From NCBI RefSeq assembly GCF_000003815.2, contig NC_049993.1:19927649-19991648 (forward strand): a DNA stretch of 64,000 nt, read 5' to 3'. This document shows positions 1-12,670 of the stretch, piece after piece. The notes below the pieces were generated by a model. The model saw only the letters and a list, made by a program, of their open reading frames with translations. It did not search any database and had not been told where the DNA came from. Within the stretch, counting starts at the first letter, position 1, and each line of letters starts with the position of its first letter. Origin of the DNA: Branchiostoma floridae (taxonomy: Eukaryota; Chordata; Leptocardii; Amphioxiformes; Branchiostomatidae). The position numbers and the translations under genes were made by a program.

Positions 1-2744
1 TAGCCCTATAGTAGGTCATTATTTGTAGTAAATTGCAAGCGACAATGCTTTATACTTATGGACTTTCAGTGCTTTGAGTTGGGCAAATTTCAGATTCTTT
101 ACAACCTGAAAACAATGTATTGTATTCAGGCTGCCCAGGGCCTTAGAATTTACAGGAGATTAACTTTACTGCTATTTCATACAAGTTTAGGCATTGCTCT
201 GATCAGCATATTCTGCCTTTGTTGTTTAGTTAAAGCATTGTTCAGTTATAGTGCCCTTAAGTTGGCCAATTTTCATGTTTTTGACATGCCCAAATCCGGC
301 AAAATGGCCCCCAAACTTCTTTGGCCTGTTGCCATGGCAACGAGGGGTTCTGAGAAGAAAGAAAGCTATTTTGAGGGGTTGTGTACCAAGTACTATCACT
401 GTGCAAAAAAGGAGCCAAATCTATTTTTTGACCCGTGCCACCATTGTTTGACCCTTACAGACATTCGCTCTTAAAACTTAATAATGATGATTCTGTTACT
501 AATCTCAATACATCCAAGGTGGAGAGTTAGGCAAGTTGTACAATGTATGTGACCATTGCATTGTGGCACTAGTTAGGCAAAAGTCCAGTAGAAGAACACA
601 TGTATGGTGTTTTAGGTGGCAACTGGCCAGTAGCTCAGTAGTGTAGATATTTGATAACTCTGCGCTGTGTATGCAGATTTTCCTATCAACATACTTGACA
701 CATTGAATGGTTGTCTTGGTGAAAATTGCTCATATAGCTTTAGCTTTAGCCATCTTTTATTATTTCAAGAGGCATTTCTTTTATCGAGATATGCTTTGTC
801 GGGTTGTCCTGTTCAGTTGTTGAACCTAAAGATGCTCAGGGGATACTTGTAAGGTGTTCTTGATATCTTCAGAAGAGTCTGTAATGGCTACCCTGTGTTG
901 TAACGAGGGAAGGGGCACATTTCGAAGGTACTTTGCAGATTTCTATCGTAGAATATCTGCTGATGATCGCTAGCCAATCAGGGCACGGCATTTCCCACGA
1001 CAAAGGTGGGGTGATGCTGGGCAAGTTAGAGGAATTCAGACTTTGATCGTTCAGTTCAAATAAAACCTAAGCAGTCTTCTAGGATCTGTTTTCTTGGAAG
1101 ATTTTAATCTTTAAAAAATTTAGTATCCAAAAGCGCTAGCATTCTGGTCTGTTGGATGACTTGTAACTGCCAAGCATAAAACAGTCGGGTGACAACTCAA
1201 TTTTATGTATATTGAGATAAAAACAAGGTCCTTTCACAAGTTTTAAAATGCTGGGCTTAAGTCCTTAATAAAGCATTTTTCAACTATGAAAATATTGTGC
1301 TAATATTTACGATATTATTACTGGACATTTGTTTCAATGTTTCTGGACCTCATTTTCAAAATATTTTTGTTGAACACTTGATCCAAACTTTTTAACTTCC
1401 AAAATGCAGCTACATGTTTGTCCAATCTTTGCCTCTAAATTGCTAATTGCAAGCAGGGTTGGACAAGTCCACTAGTCCGATTGTCTCAGGCGAGTGAAAG
1501 TGCCAATAAGGCAAACACATCACGGTTCAGGTTTTTAGTGTAACAGGCCACTACACTTTAATTTGTGACCACCATGCTAAAATGAGGACCGCTGCACTAA
1601 TTTTCAACATTTACTTACCACAATGTAATAGACTAATAAAGTATCAAATATGAAATATGATTATGTGCCTCTCCAAACTGACCAAAAAAATCCTTCAAAT
1701 TACATGTACATGTGACGTTAACAGAGTTAAGTCACATAACAGGTACCCTAAGCTTGCAATGCCAACTTTTTACTCTACAGTTTCAAAATCTCACTGTGGA
1801 AGGGCCAAGATCCCCCTTCCATACAACCCCCAAGATTGGACTCCTTGCCCTTACCATTACGCTAAAATGAAATCCGAGCTAGAAACCTAGTGAGATTTTC
1901 CATGAGTGAGATTTTCGTATACAAATGTAGGTACAGTAGATCATACTTTGTACGTGATGGGCAATGGGCCCAAGAATGTATTTGAACTTGACATACATGT
2001 ATTATTAGCTCAAGTGCAGACTTTAGTAGTTTGATTTAGACTTTGAAGTTATTTTTTTCACCTTGAATAACCATGATTCACACGTTGTTCATGTCACCGG
2101 AGGTAAATGTGTGTACAAACGTGAAGGGCCTTTTGAGTTACCGATGCTAATTTGCATATCTTGTCACATATCTTTCCTGGCCCTTTTCCAAGGGGGAAAT
2201 GCATGTGCAATGTCCACTTTCTGCTTCAGTGTATTATCCTTGTACAGTTAAGATATTTGTGGCAACGTGAATTTAAAAGTTTTTATTGAAGACATCTTTG
2301 ATCATCGATGATAATTTGCATATCCAGTCACATAGCTACAGTATGAGGTACTGCAGTTTGTGCCATTTCTGCTAGGTGTCACCCCTGAACAGTTCACATC
2401 CTGGCTCTCCAACTGTTTCTTGAACATTGGACTCGATACGAAATACATAGTATACAGTTGAATAACAAAGATGAAAGTTATAATATATGTATATCATTGA
2501 TGCAGGTTAGACATCCAGGTAATAATAGCAGTTTCTCAACTGCATATGATATTCCAAAATCATATCCAGTGACTTCAGTCGTCCACTATTTGGATGTATT
2601 GTACTTAAACTATAGCTTTTCTTGGCTTGCTTTCCATACATGAAAAATTACAGTATGCCTATGGCTTCTAAAAGTCTGACTGTGCTTTTACAACTAGTTT
2701 TGGTGTATGATGATAAAAGACCTTCTGTCATTGTTTTTATACAG
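1..2744 (+). other. Intron of HMG-CoA synthase (5' part of gene lies outside)
   Basis: No HMG-CoA synthase exon could be recognised here. The first exon in the window (2745) begins in the middle of a codon, so this stretch must be intron for at least its right part. The short open frames within it show no domain or codon pattern that I recognise. It is AT-rich. A dispersed repeat fragment lies at 1454-1512. Confidence 0.6.
1454..1512 (-). repeat. Fragment of dispersed repeat, also at 10172-10272
   Basis: The words 'cagggttggacaagtc', 'actagtccgattgtc' and 'gagtgaaagtg' reappear in reverse complement at 10172-10272. Two divergent copies of one interspersed repeat in opposite orientation is the simplest reading. 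The element type is not recognised. Confidence 0.6.
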
Positions 2745-5700
2745 GTCTTCGTGCGTCGCACATGCAGCATGCCTACGACTTCTACAAACCTGACATGGTG
2801 TCAGAGTACCCGGTGGTGGACGGCAAACTCTCCATCCAGTGTTACCTGGGAGCGCTGGACAGGTGTTACAGACTCTACAAGCACAAGGTGCAGACTCTGG
2901 AAGGTACGTACCTGGGTGTTATACAGGTGTGTGTGTCTGTACAGGTGTGTGCATGAGTGTTGTACAGGTGTGTGTCCATCGAGTGTTACCTGGGAGCACT
3001 GGACAGGCGTTACAGACTCTACAAGCACAAGGTGCAGACTCTGGAAGGTACGTCTTGTACATGTGTGTGTGTGAGTGTTGTACAGTGTGTGTGAGTGTTG
3101 TACAGGTGTGATAGTGTTGTACAGGTGTGATAGTGTTGTACAGGTGTGAGTGTTGTACAGGTGTGAGTGTTATACAGGTGTGTGTGTGTTGTACAGGTGT
3201 GTGTGAGTGTTGTACAGGTGTGTGTGTGTGTATGTGTGTGTGTGAAAGTGTTGCACAGGTGTGTGAGAGTGTTGTGCAGGTGAGTGAGAGTGTTGTACGG
3301 GTGTGTGAGAGTGTTGTACAGGTGTGTGAGAGTGTTTTACAGGTGTGTGAGAGTGTTGTACAGGTGTGTGAGAGTGTTGTACAGGTGTGTGAGAGTGTTG
3401 TACAGGTGTGTGAGAGTGTTGTACAAGTATGTGAGTGTTGTACAGGTGTGAGTGTTGTACAGGTGTGAGTGTTATACAGGTATGTGTGAGTGTTGTACAG
3501 GTGTGTGTGTGTTGTACAGGTGTGTGAGTGTTGTACAGGTGTGTGTGTGTGGGTGTTGTACAGGTGTGTGCATGAGTGTTATACAGGTGTGTGTGAGTAT
3601 TGTACAGGTGTGTGGTAGTGTTGTACATATGTGTGTGTGTTGTACAGGTATGTGTCCATCCAATGTTACCTGGGCGCGTAGACAGGTGTTATAGACTCTA
3701 CAAGCACAAGGTGCAGACTCTGGAAGGTACGTACCTGGGTGTTGTACAGGTGTGTGTGTGTCTGTACACGTGTGTGCATGAGTGTTGTACAGGTGTGTGC
3801 ATGAGTGTTGTACAGGTGTGTGTTTTTGTGTGTACAGGTGTGTGTGTGTGTACAGGTGTGTATCCATCCACTGTTACCTGGGTGCACTGGACAGGTGTTA
3901 CTCTTAGTCTACAAGCACAAGGTGCAGACATGGTACATCTTGTACAGGTGTGTGTTTGTGTGTCTGTATGTGTTTCTGTATGTTTGTGTGAGTGTGTGTT
4001 ACTATGTATGTGTGTGTTTGTGTATACATGTTTGTGTGTCTCTATGTGTGTTTGCATGTGTGTGGCATTCATTTGCTGGTTTTGACTGTTCATTTCTAAT
4101 CAGTATGTGTGTCTGTTTGTATGTTTGTGCACAACTGCTATAGCTATGTATGATTGTAATCATGTTATTTTTTTCTAAGTTCATTTTCTCAACTTTGTAC
4201 AAATATTACAAATCTTGGCTTCCTTTTTTTCATATCAGCCCAATTGAAACCTTGGCCTTGCTCTCTACAGTTCTAACGTCTCAACTTCTTCCTTGCCCTT
4301 GACAGAAGGTCGCACGTCCCCCCTGACCCTTGAAGACATTGACTACTGCCTGTTCCACACTCCTTACTGCAAGCTGGTGCAGAAGTCATTTGCAAGGCTC
4401 TACTTCAACGACTTCTTAGACGCTGCCAAGGACGACCCCAAGTACACGGGCCTGGAGGCCTTCAGGTAACTGTCTTACAAGACATTAAAACTTTTTAAGA
4501 CGTGCCTTACAAAACTTTAGCATAGTGCAAGACATCTAGCCAAACCTTCATTGATTTATCATTCATTCATTTATTCCTTCATTCAGTCATAAATTCTTCA
4601 TATTCATTGATTTGTTCACTGCTCCATCCATCCATTCATTTATTCATTCATTCACACTATTAAAATACACTGTACAGTGTACCCAGGCCTGGAGGCCTTC
4701 AGGTAACTGTCACTCAAGACATTAACATTAACATCTTAAGAAAACTTAGAACTTGTTTTATAAGACTTACGAATTGTAAGTGTAGGACAACTGAATAAAG
4801 TTAAATATTTTCATCATTCATTAATTTTGTTCATTCATTCATTCATTCATTCATTCATTCATTCATTCATTCATTCATTCTTTCATTTGTTCACTCATTC
4901 ATTCATTCATCAACTTAAAATCATTCTCCACCCCAGGACTTAGCTCTCATTCCTAGATCAGTAGTACATTGTAGTATAGTTCGTATGAATGCCATTGTAA
5001 GGAAAAATTGCATTTTCTAGGATTTTTTGTGTTTTGATGTACATGTAAAGGTGGCCAATAGAATTTTTTTTTTTCGGTCAAGTTATTCAGGTTACTAAAT
5101 GACTTCTTCAGATTTTGACCACAACTCTCACTCAATTTACCACATTCATTTTCCAGGGACTTGAAGTTGGAGGACACATTCTTCAACAAGGATCTTGAGA
5201 AAGCCTTTGTGAATGCCAGTAAGGAGTTGTTCAACAGTAAAACCAAACTGGCCCTGTTGTTAGCAACACAAGTGGGAAACATGTACACACCATCCCTGTA
5301 CTCTGGGCTGGCTTCTCTACTGTATAGGTGAGTATCATACAAGTGGTACTAGTTACTAGTTAGGAACATGTACACACCATCCCTGTACTCTGGACTGGCT
5401 TCTCTACTGTATAGGTGAGTATCATACAAGTGGCACTAGTTACTAGTTAGGAACATGTACACTCCGTCCCTGTACTCTGGGCTGGCTTCTCTACTGTATA
5501 GGTGAGTTTAATGTACCCCTGCGTCAGGGACTCCAGCAGCAGTATAATCAAACCATGGATAGTGAGTGAGTGATCTACATGTATCCTCAGACTGGTAAAG
5601 ACTTGTTCAATAAAAGTGGGACTAGTTAGTAGTGTTATCACTGTTCACTCCCTACCTGTACTCAGGCTTGGCGTCTCTATACTGTATACAAATGTTCAGC

Positions 5701-8368
5701 ACATTTTTCAAGTATACATTTTCCTTGAACTCCTCCTGCAGCAAATCTGCGGCCGACCTTGCGGGTCGGAGGGTCGTGTTCTTCTCCTGTTCCTTACCCA
5801 CTTCTTCCTAAGACACTTAGATGTTCAGCGCATCTTGAGTAATAATTTTTCTTGAACTCCTCCTGCAGCAAATCCGCTGCTGACCTTGCTGGTAGGAGGG
5901 TCGTGTTCTTCTCCTACGGCTCCGGCCTGGCGTCCGCCATGTTCTCCGTCCGAGTATCCCAGGATGCCGCGCCAGGCTCGCAGCTCGAGAGGATCGTCGG
6001 GAGCTTCTCCGACCTCCAGGTGAAAACAAAAATCAATCAACCAATTGATCAATCAATCAACATTTATTTCTGAACATTGCATAACAGACTGGTAATCTAA
6101 AAGAGTTGACTTTCATGTCTAACTGATGTTGTAAAATCAATAATTATAATTATAACTTCATCTATTTATGAAATTTAACAAACATAGTCTTGACCATAAG
6201 AAGTCACAAAAAAATATATTATACAACGATATGCGTTGAAAGTAGTGTGTGTTTGTGTAGAACGAAATGGAGTACAATAAACATTTTGCTTGTCCATTCT
6301 ACAGGCCAGAATAGACTCGAGGAAGTGTTTCTCACCTGCAGAGTTTGCTGACATGATGAAACTCAGGGAAGACACCCATCATCTAGGTAAGTACTTTATT
6401 GAAAAATTTGATTTTGTGGTAGAGTGAAAATGGAGTGTTGGCATTGGACTTAAGGTACCATCTGAAAGAAGGGGGTAGGCGGGTAGAAGATAAGATAAAA
6501 ATGTTTGTGGTGGCTTTAAGTTGCCAATGGAAAGGTTTCCGCAAAAAACACATCAAGCTTATGTTACAAAGTACAATCTTTGGCTACCCAGTCATTGAAT
6601 GCCAAGATCCTGCAACTAAGTTTCATTAGACACTCTAAATGCCTTCTTTTTCTCTAAACACAGTGAGATACACACCTGTTCCCTGGTACCTGACACATGT
6701 GGATGAGACACACCTGTCCTCTCTATGTCTCTATTAAACATCATCAAATGTTGTTACATCTCTGTTCACAGTGAAATACACTCCTATAGGGCCTGTACAG
6801 GACCTGTTCCCCGGTACCTGGTACCTGACACACGTGGATGAGACACACCTGTCTTCTCCATCTCTCTAAAATGTTGTTATATCTCTGTTTACAGCGAGAT
6901 ACACACCTGTAGGACCTGTTCCCAGGTACCTGGTACCTGACACATGTGGATGAGATGCACACCTGTCCTCTCCATCTCTTTAAATGAGATGTTGTTATAT
7001 CTCTGTTCACAGCGAGATACACACCTGTAGGACCTGTACAGGACCTGTTCCCTTGTACCTGACACACGTGGATGAGACACACCTGTCTTCTCCATCTCTC
7101 TAAAATGTTGTTATATCTCTGTTCACAGCGAGATACACACCTGTAGGACCTGTACAGGACCTGTTCCCAGGTACCTGGTACCTGACACACGTGGATGAGA
7201 CACACCTGTCCTCTCCATCTCTCTAAAATGTTGTTATATCTCTGTTCACAGCGAGATACACACCTGTAGGGCCTGTACAGGACCTGTTCCCAGGTACCTG
7301 GTACCTGACACACGTGGATGAGATGCATCGCAGACAGTACAGCCGCACACCTGTGGCACTCCGCGCAGGTGTCCGGGACAGCGTAGACACACCCGCCTCC
7401 GAAACACCACATATAGAGGTGAGACTTTGGCAGATAAATCTAGCATTGGCTTGCCTCTTAAAGAGTGGCAAGGCAATGCTACTCCTGGTAGCAGACTGTC
7501 AAAGATTATGCAGAAGAGACATCTTGCTGCAGTTTGAAGTACTGCAGCAGGAACACCTAGCAGTAGTATTTGCCTGAGTAAGGTGACATACAGTCACTGT
7601 AACTTTGGCCTAATGTACTAATTAACTCTTGATTCTGAACAAAAAAAAATGTATTATCCAAGTATAGAACTGGCAACACCATGAGACAATGGACATTAAG
7701 CAGTAGTAGCCTAGTCCAGTGGTGTCGAAGAGAACTGAGCGAATTTTCCCTGTTAAATGAACCAGTCCTGTAAATATCATTTGGCCTCTCTGTCGCGACC
7801 ATTGGAAGACTAGCTCTTCAGCTTCAGTGAGCTAAAACTGGATCAAGATCACTTTCCTTTTTTACCAATTATTTAAGTTTGCTTGTTTGCTAAACTTGTT
7901 TTTTTATAATTGATTCAGAAATGCAGAATCTATTCATACAGAACATCAATCACTTCACAGTTCCTCACTGTAAAACATCTGAAAACCCTTCACTTGTTAG
8001 CATTATATGGTTTTTGTGAAAACCTTGCCTTATTTTGTAATTGGCCCTCAACAAGATTGTGACACACTTCTTCATTCACTTCCCATGTTTTTTTTATAGT
8101 TAGAGGTGGTTTTTATGTGTTAATCTGACAACGTCTAGAACAATAATATAAATTCTTGAATTTTGTTATTGTCAGATAATATGCGATTATTGATGCATTT
8201 CAGGTACAACAAGTTTATCCCTTGTACCTGCTATGTCTTTGTTTTTGCAAATGAAAATCTGAAATCTGAATCCTCTCTTCACAGGGTTCCTCCCTACCTC
8301 AGAAGAAATCCCAGGCCTCGTCAGACCCCACACCCAGCACATCTTCATCCTTCGACGGGGAGGTTTGA
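2745..8368 (+). CDS. HMGCS1: Hydroxymethylglutaryl-CoA synthase, C-terminal seven exons
   Basis: The enzyme condenses acetyl-CoA with acetoacetyl-CoA to HMG-CoA, the step before HMG-CoA reductase in the mevalonate pathway. Exons by splice sites and unbroken phase: 2745-2903, 4306-4465, 5157-5327, 5869-6019, 6305-6386, 7252-7418, 8285-8368, giving the last 323 residues of a family usually about 520 long. Exon 1 here reads [17 protein letters not shown] and [13 protein letters not shown]. Exon 2 carries [12 protein letters not shown], whose His is the conserved catalytic His of the family (His264 in animal numbering). Exon 4 has [14 protein letters not shown] and exon 5 LREDTHHL. The catalytic Cys and Glu are encoded upstream of the window. 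The tail is Ser/Thr rich and ends in DGEV, with no peroxisomal or membrane signal. The C-terminal half is intact. The oddity is that the ends of exons 1, 3, 4 and 6 are duplicated in the introns. A vertebrate-style symbol is used by homology; invertebrates normally have one gene. Confidence 0.93.
2831..3935 (+). repeat. Minisatellite with three extra copies of the exon 1 end and donor
   Basis: The last 73 bases of the HMG-CoA synthase exon (2831-2903) plus its donor GTACGT recur at 2975-3047, 3655-3726 and 3863-3931. Between copies runs a 20-23 bp repeat built on 'gtgtgtgagagtgttgtacag'. Copy 2 has a one-base loss and an in-frame stop; copy 3 has lost the last bases before its donor. None has a clear pyrimidine-rich acceptor, so they are probably not whole alternative exons. 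Confidence 0.88.
3936..4305 (+). other. HMG-CoA synthase intron remainder, GT-rich then pyrimidine-rich
   Basis: GT-rich sequence decays into unique sequence, ending with the pyrimidine-rich acceptor CTTGACAG before the exon at 4306. Nothing else is visible. Confidence 0.6.
4830..4911 (+). repeat. (ATTC)n microsatellite in intron
   Basis: At least a dozen consecutive ATTC units with a few interruptions lie within the intron between exons 2 and 3 of HMG-CoA synthase. A weaker ATTC-rich run is at 4552-4660. Between them, around 4680, part of the exon 2 end ('gcctggaggccttcaggtaactgt') is repeated. Confidence 0.85.
5278..5501 (+). repeat. 87-bp tandem copies of the exon 3 end and donor
   Basis: The exon end from 'aacatgtacacaccatc' to 'ctactgtatag' with donor GTGAGT is repeated with an 87-bp period. 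Copies end at 5327 (the coding one), 5414 and 5501, and a degraded fourth copy ends near 5688. Copies 2 and 3 keep a perfect donor, so several equivalent donors stand in series. Confidence 0.9.
5693..5868 (+). repeat. 127-bp duplication of the exon 4 acceptor and exon start
   Basis: 'atgttcagc' through 'ttgaactcctcctgcag' and then about 45 bases of exon 4 occur once at 5693-5790 and again at 5820-5915, a shift of 127 bp. The left copy keeps its acceptor (ag at 5740-5741) and encodes the same [16 protein letters not shown] start before diverging. Confidence 0.88.
6664..7325 (+). repeat. Six tandem copies of the exon 6 acceptor and exon start
   Basis: Copies of 'gagatacacacctg' preceded by an acceptor (ACAG) start at 6664, 6772, 6895, 7013, 7129 and 7252, spaced 108-123 bp. 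Each continues with about 70 bases of coding-like sequence (TWYLTHVDE) and then 'ctctccatctctctaaaatgttg' before the next acceptor. Only the last copy, at 7252, continues into the full exon. Confidence 0.92.
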
Positions 8369-9429
8369 GGGCACGCAGAGACGTGTAGACGTCTTAGATA
8401 ATTGTTCTTGATTACTCTGTCAAAGTTTTGTTACATTTGGGAAAAGTTTTTATAGGTTTAGAAAATGTAATGAAGCTGTTGTATGGAAGGCCATGTTGAA
8501 TTGATAACATGTTGATGACATCAAGAAGCACACCAATTTTGGACATTTCCCAGAAAAAAGTTTATCGGCCATACTGTAAATCATGCAAAGCATGTGGGAA
8601 AATGGACAGATATATGTAAAAATGGATTATATACTAATAGTAGAATACCAGAGTCAGTTCTAAATGTGAAAGAAATGAATTTGAAAGAAATACATGTAAA
8701 ATTAATGTGAATTAAAGAAATAAATGTGAAAGAATGGCATTTTCAATGTAATTATCTTGACCACTAAAGATTTCATAATTTTTTTAAAAAGACAACTTTA
8801 GAAGGGGGGTTCCTAGGGAAAGTCATCCATATAATCAAATCAACATGGCCTAATATTAATACTTATAGATATGCGCACAGATTCTCTAAAAACTGTCAGG
8901 ACTTCAGCAACAGCCATAGAAGCAAGTCAATGGAGAGCCATTAAGTACCCTTCAGCCTGCTAGGGTAACCATTCGGCACCGGATTTGTGTTGATCAGGAA
9001 TTAAGGCAGCACAAAGAGGGTTAAAGAATTATCATGTAGGAATCAGATTGTGAAGGAAAGCAACATAATATCAGTAAGGCTGGTGCAAAATTAAACTTGA
9101 AGTAGATTATGAATTGTTTGTGAATGATCCATGATTTATAAAATCAATCCCACCGACTACAGTTATTATATACTGTAACTAGAACAGGACACTGGTGCAG
9201 TATTATTCAAGGACTAAAGAAAATTGGTTTATATTCCATTGGATAATATCCTCAGGACTCCTTGAACCGTATGAAACTTATTTTGCTTGACAATGAAAGT
9301 TCTGAAGTGACACTTCTTTGGTGTGTGTTTTAAAATGGTGTTTCTTTTGTGGTAAGCTCAATGTTGCATTTCATTGGCTTCTCATATGTTTTACTTAAAA
9401 ACTTAAATTTCATTCCCAAAGAAATAACT
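8369..9429 (+). other. Probable HMG-CoA synthase 3' UTR and intergenic DNA
   Basis: AT-rich, with no coding pattern. Candidate poly(A) signals include AATAAA in 'aagaaataaatgtg' near 8716; the true 3' end cannot be fixed from sequence alone. Confidence 0.5.
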
Positions 9430-9707
9430 AATCAAGCATTTTAATTGGAGCTCTTACAATTGAATAAAAGATAGCAAGTTGTACAGCAAGTCAAACTGTA
9501 CAAAAATGTACTGATCTGAAGTGTAAAAATGTTTCATGTACCTTTGGATACATGTGTGGCAAAATAGGGAAATGTGACACAGTGTGAGATGCAGCTATGA
9601 TCGAATAGGAATAAATGAAATTATTCACATTGCAAACATTACAGGTGCAAAGAGGAGAGAATAAAACCAAATTTTGTCTAATGCAAAAAATAAATAAACA
9701 TATACAG
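9430..9707 (+). repeat. Duplicated block also present at 16735-17020
   Basis: Shared words include 'aagcattttaattgg', 'gatagcaa', 'tggatacatgtgt', 'gagatgcag', 'aataggaataaatg' and 'attacaggtgcaaa'. The two blocks sit 5' of LRR1 and LRR2, so the duplication probably includes whole receptor units. Confidence 0.8.
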
Positions 9708-10064
9708 NNNNNNNNNNNNNNNNNNNNNNNNNNNNNNNNNNNNNNNNNNNNNNNNNNNNNNNNNNNNNNNNNNNNNNNNNNNNNNNNNNNNNNNNNNNNN
9801 NNNNNNNNNNNNNNNNNNNNNNNNNNNNNNNNNNNNNNNNNNNNNNNNNNNNNNNNNNNNNNNNNNNNNNNNNNNNNNNNNNNNNNNNNNNNNNNNNNNN
9901 NNNNNNNNNNNNNNNNNNNNNNNNNNNNNNNNNNNNNNNNNNNNNNNNNNNNNNNNNNNNNNNNNNNNNNNNNNNNNNNNNNNNNNNNNNNNNNNNNNNN
10001 NNNNNNNNNNNNNNNNNNNNNNNNNNNNNNNNNNNNNNNNNNNNNNNNNNNNNNNNNNNNNNNN
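9708..10064. other. Assembly gap (357 N)
   Basis: Run of N. Confidence 0.99.
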
Positions 10065-10171
10065 TTATGAATTTCTATGTGACACTGTATATGTGTGTAT
10101 GTAACTGTGTTGACAAATGCTTGATGCCATGACTGTAAAGAGTAACATTACTAACAAGTATATCAAAATCT

Positions 10172-10272
10172 AACTTGCCCGATCGGGCAAGTGGGGTAGA
10201 ACATGCTGCACTTGTCCAAAGGACACTTTCACTTGCCCTGGACAATCGGGCTAGTCGACTTGTCCAACCCTG
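10172..10272 (+). repeat. Dispersed repeat copy, inverted relative to 1454-1512
   Basis: Starts with a short palindrome ('cttgcccgatcgggcaag') and ends 'cttgtccaaccctg'. It matches 1454-1512 in reverse complement. Confidence 0.6.
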
Positions 10273-10296
10273 ATATTAGTAATGACCACATGTCCT

Positions 10297-10528
10297 GATG
10301 AATATTTAACTAATATTGATAATCCTGAGTCCAATGTGAGGTTGACAAACCAGCCCTGCTGTGGGTGGATGGACCAAGGTTCAAGTTGAGCTGCAGCTGG
10401 TGGAAACGCCCCCAGGAGCAGCTGCCAGTTCAACTGAGGCACACAGACAGAGAAAAGACGTCCCTTAAGCCCTCCTGAAGTTCTGACCGTCATCAAGGAA
10501 AAGTCTTTGGACGAATTCAAATTTGCAG
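10297..10528 (+). promoter_or_regulatory. LRR1 leader region: HNF1-like motif and first non-coding exon
   Basis: GATGAATATTTAACT at 10297-10311 matches a motif found at the same place in most other units. Downstream 'gaaaagacgtcccttaagcc' resembles the leader exon of the other units, and the exon ends at 10528 before the donor GTGAGT. The transcription start is unknown. Confidence 0.55.
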
Positions 10529-10938
10529 GTGAGTCGTTTTTGTTCTTTTTTTGTGTAGGCAGCAGAGGAACACCTTGTTGTAGCTGTGCACAATTTCTGT
10601 GCCTGAAAGTGTGATATCTGGAAGCTGTTTTCCTCTTAACTGACCAGAAATTGGAAAAAAATCATCATTTCATAGATGATAATGATTGCGGTAGACTATG
10701 TGCTTGTCTTGTCAACATAAATTCTTTGAAACTAGCACATTTGGAAATGTTTAAAAGCTCACTTTCTCATTAACTATGTATCGTGAAGGAAAAAGTAATT
10801 CAGATTCATTTGGCAGTAGTTGTTTTCCTTGGCTTCAAATTCAATAGAAATTTTTTAATGGATATCAGCCAAATTATCTTGTAGGTTGGGGCATGTTTGA
10901 GGGTACATTTTTGTAATGTTATGCTGTTATTTGTTTAG

Positions 10939-10999
10939 CAGCAACGCCCTTTTGTGTCTGACATCAGTTGCTGCTGGTCTACACAGCCTTGCTATCCAG
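10939..10999 (+). other. LRR1 candidate second leader exon
   Basis: The acceptor TTGTTTAG precedes 61 bases ending 'gctatccag' before the donor GTAAGT. The ending matches the second leader exons of LRR3 and LRR4 ('cactatccag' then GTAA). Non-coding. Confidence 0.5.
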
Positions 11000-11252
11000 G
11001 TAAGTTTTGTCCCAGTTAGATCCACACAATACATATTTTGCTATCTCCAAACTGATCTTTTGGATGGCAAGACTGTATCCATGTTCTCATCAGCATCAAG
11101 GCCCAACTCAAGCCCTTGAATTCAGTCAAAAGATTGGCCTGGAGATAAAAGTGAAAGAGAAAGTGATCTTGTTACATGTATGTATTAAAGCTTATGCTGC
11201 CTATGTGTCCACATTGTATTGCCCTTGTTGCAATTTGAATAAATAAATAAAT

Positions 11253-11352
11253 NNNNNNNNNNNNNNNNNNNNNNNNNNNNNNNNNNNNNNNNNNNNNNNN
11301 NNNNNNNNNNNNNNNNNNNNNNNNNNNNNNNNNNNNNNNNNNNNNNNNNNNN
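11253..11352. other. Assembly gap (100 N, length probably nominal)
   Basis: Run of N preceded by '(aata)n', which looks like the 3' tail of a LINE-type insertion. Confidence 0.95.
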
Positions 11353-11517
11353 ATTTCTGTCTTATTCACTAGGCGCTGTTTTTGACTGAGGTGGTCGGGT
11401 TTATGGTGTCAGGACCAGTCAGTTATTGGTTCCAAGAGCAAGTCTAATGACAAATACTCACAAATGTATTTCCTTTTGGAGAGAAGCTACATTTTCTTTT
11501 CTTCTTACTGTTTCCAG

Positions 11518-11586
11518 GTTTGCCCTACAAGTATCACCTGAGCAGTGAAAGCTTGTTCCATCAACCTTCATATCATCGCTACCAAG
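11518..11586 (+). other. LRR1 candidate third leader exon
   Basis: A strong pyrimidine tract and TTTCCAG acceptor, 69 non-coding bases ending 'cgctaccaag', then GTAACC. Confidence 0.5.
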
Positions 11587-11909
11587 GTAACCAGATAGTT
11601 TGTACAATGTACATGCAGGTACAAAAAGTAGTCATTGTTTCAATATAGTACAAATGTATGCTCTCTACTATCGGTAAATAAGTTTCCCAGGTGATATGTT
11701 GGATATTGTTTATATACCGTAGAATAATAATTGTTGTAACATTAAAAAGTCCAGGAAGATATAAGTGATTTGCCAATTTGTTTGATACTATTAGCGACGG
11801 AGTACAGCATGGGTAAGCTAGTACATGTACGCAGGTTTCGTACCTTTTGGTACTCTGTTCTTACGGCTATGGGTAATTATCATTTTGGATTATAAAACTT
11901 TTTGATTTA

Positions 11910-12378
11910 CAGTCAAACCTGTCTACAGCGGCCACTCAAGGGACTGGTCAGAATTGGCCACTATAGAGAAAATGCCGATTAATTGACCACAAGCTATAAG
12001 TTACACATGATTTTAGTACCCATTGATCTTTTATAATACAGTACTGTACATGTACTGCAATGATTGTTACACTATATGTAAAAAATATTAAGAAAACATA
12101 AAGGCTAAATAAAAGTTTTAAATGGGAACTATATGCCTCCAGCTGTCTTACCGCTGTATGGCCGAATGCGTGCCGGACGGTAGATCAGCCGTCCGCGCGG
12201 CCGTAATCAGCAGTGTTTCTGTGTCTGCGGGACCGGAAATCATGTGGCTGTGGCCGCGTTGGACGGGTGGCCGCTAAGCCTATTTCTTAATCATTACGAA
12301 TCCAAGGGACCGGCAAAACGTGGCCACTATGGCCAGGTGGTCGCTATGCAAAGGTGGCTGCTAATACAGGTTTGACTG
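11910..12378. mobile_element. Inverted-repeat (MITE-like) element, about 470 bp
   Basis: The left end CAGTCAAACCTGTCTACAGC and the right end '...gctaatacaggtttgactg' are imperfect inverted repeats of about 25 bp. The words 'ggccac' and 'ggtggtcgctatgc' recur inside in both orientations. No coding capacity and no clear target duplication; superfamily not assigned. Confidence 0.7.
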
Positions 12379-12530
12379 ACTGTACAATATAAGAACCAAT
12401 AAGCTTTACAATTAACATGAATTTTATTTTTACTCATGTGGGTTATTTATAGAATATTTTGAATCATGTACCGGTACTCATACGAATGTTGAAATGATCT
12501 TTTCCCTTGATTAACTTTGAATAACTTGGT

Positions 12531-12568
12531 TTGGTTTGGTGTGATCTGTATAACCAAACCAAACCAAT
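12531..12568. repeat. Short perfect hairpin
   Basis: 'ttggtttggtttggt' is followed 12 bases later by its reverse complement 'accaaaccaaaccaa'. Function unknown. Confidence 0.7.
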
Positions 12569-12590
12569 AACTTTGAATCATTCGTTCCAG

Positions 12591-12670
12591 GTTTGACAGC
12601 CCAAGTGCAGGGTGTCAACTTACAAGTATTGTACCCAACAGCTACCAATCTTAACATCATAAGAAGAAAG
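12591..12670 (+). other. LRR1 last leader exon
   Basis: After 'ttcgttccag' the exon begins 'gtttgacagcccaagtgcag' and ends 'aagaagaaag' before GTGAGT. The same exon is recognisable at 18102 (LRR2) and 42829 (LRR7), which is why I call it a real leader exon. Confidence 0.65.
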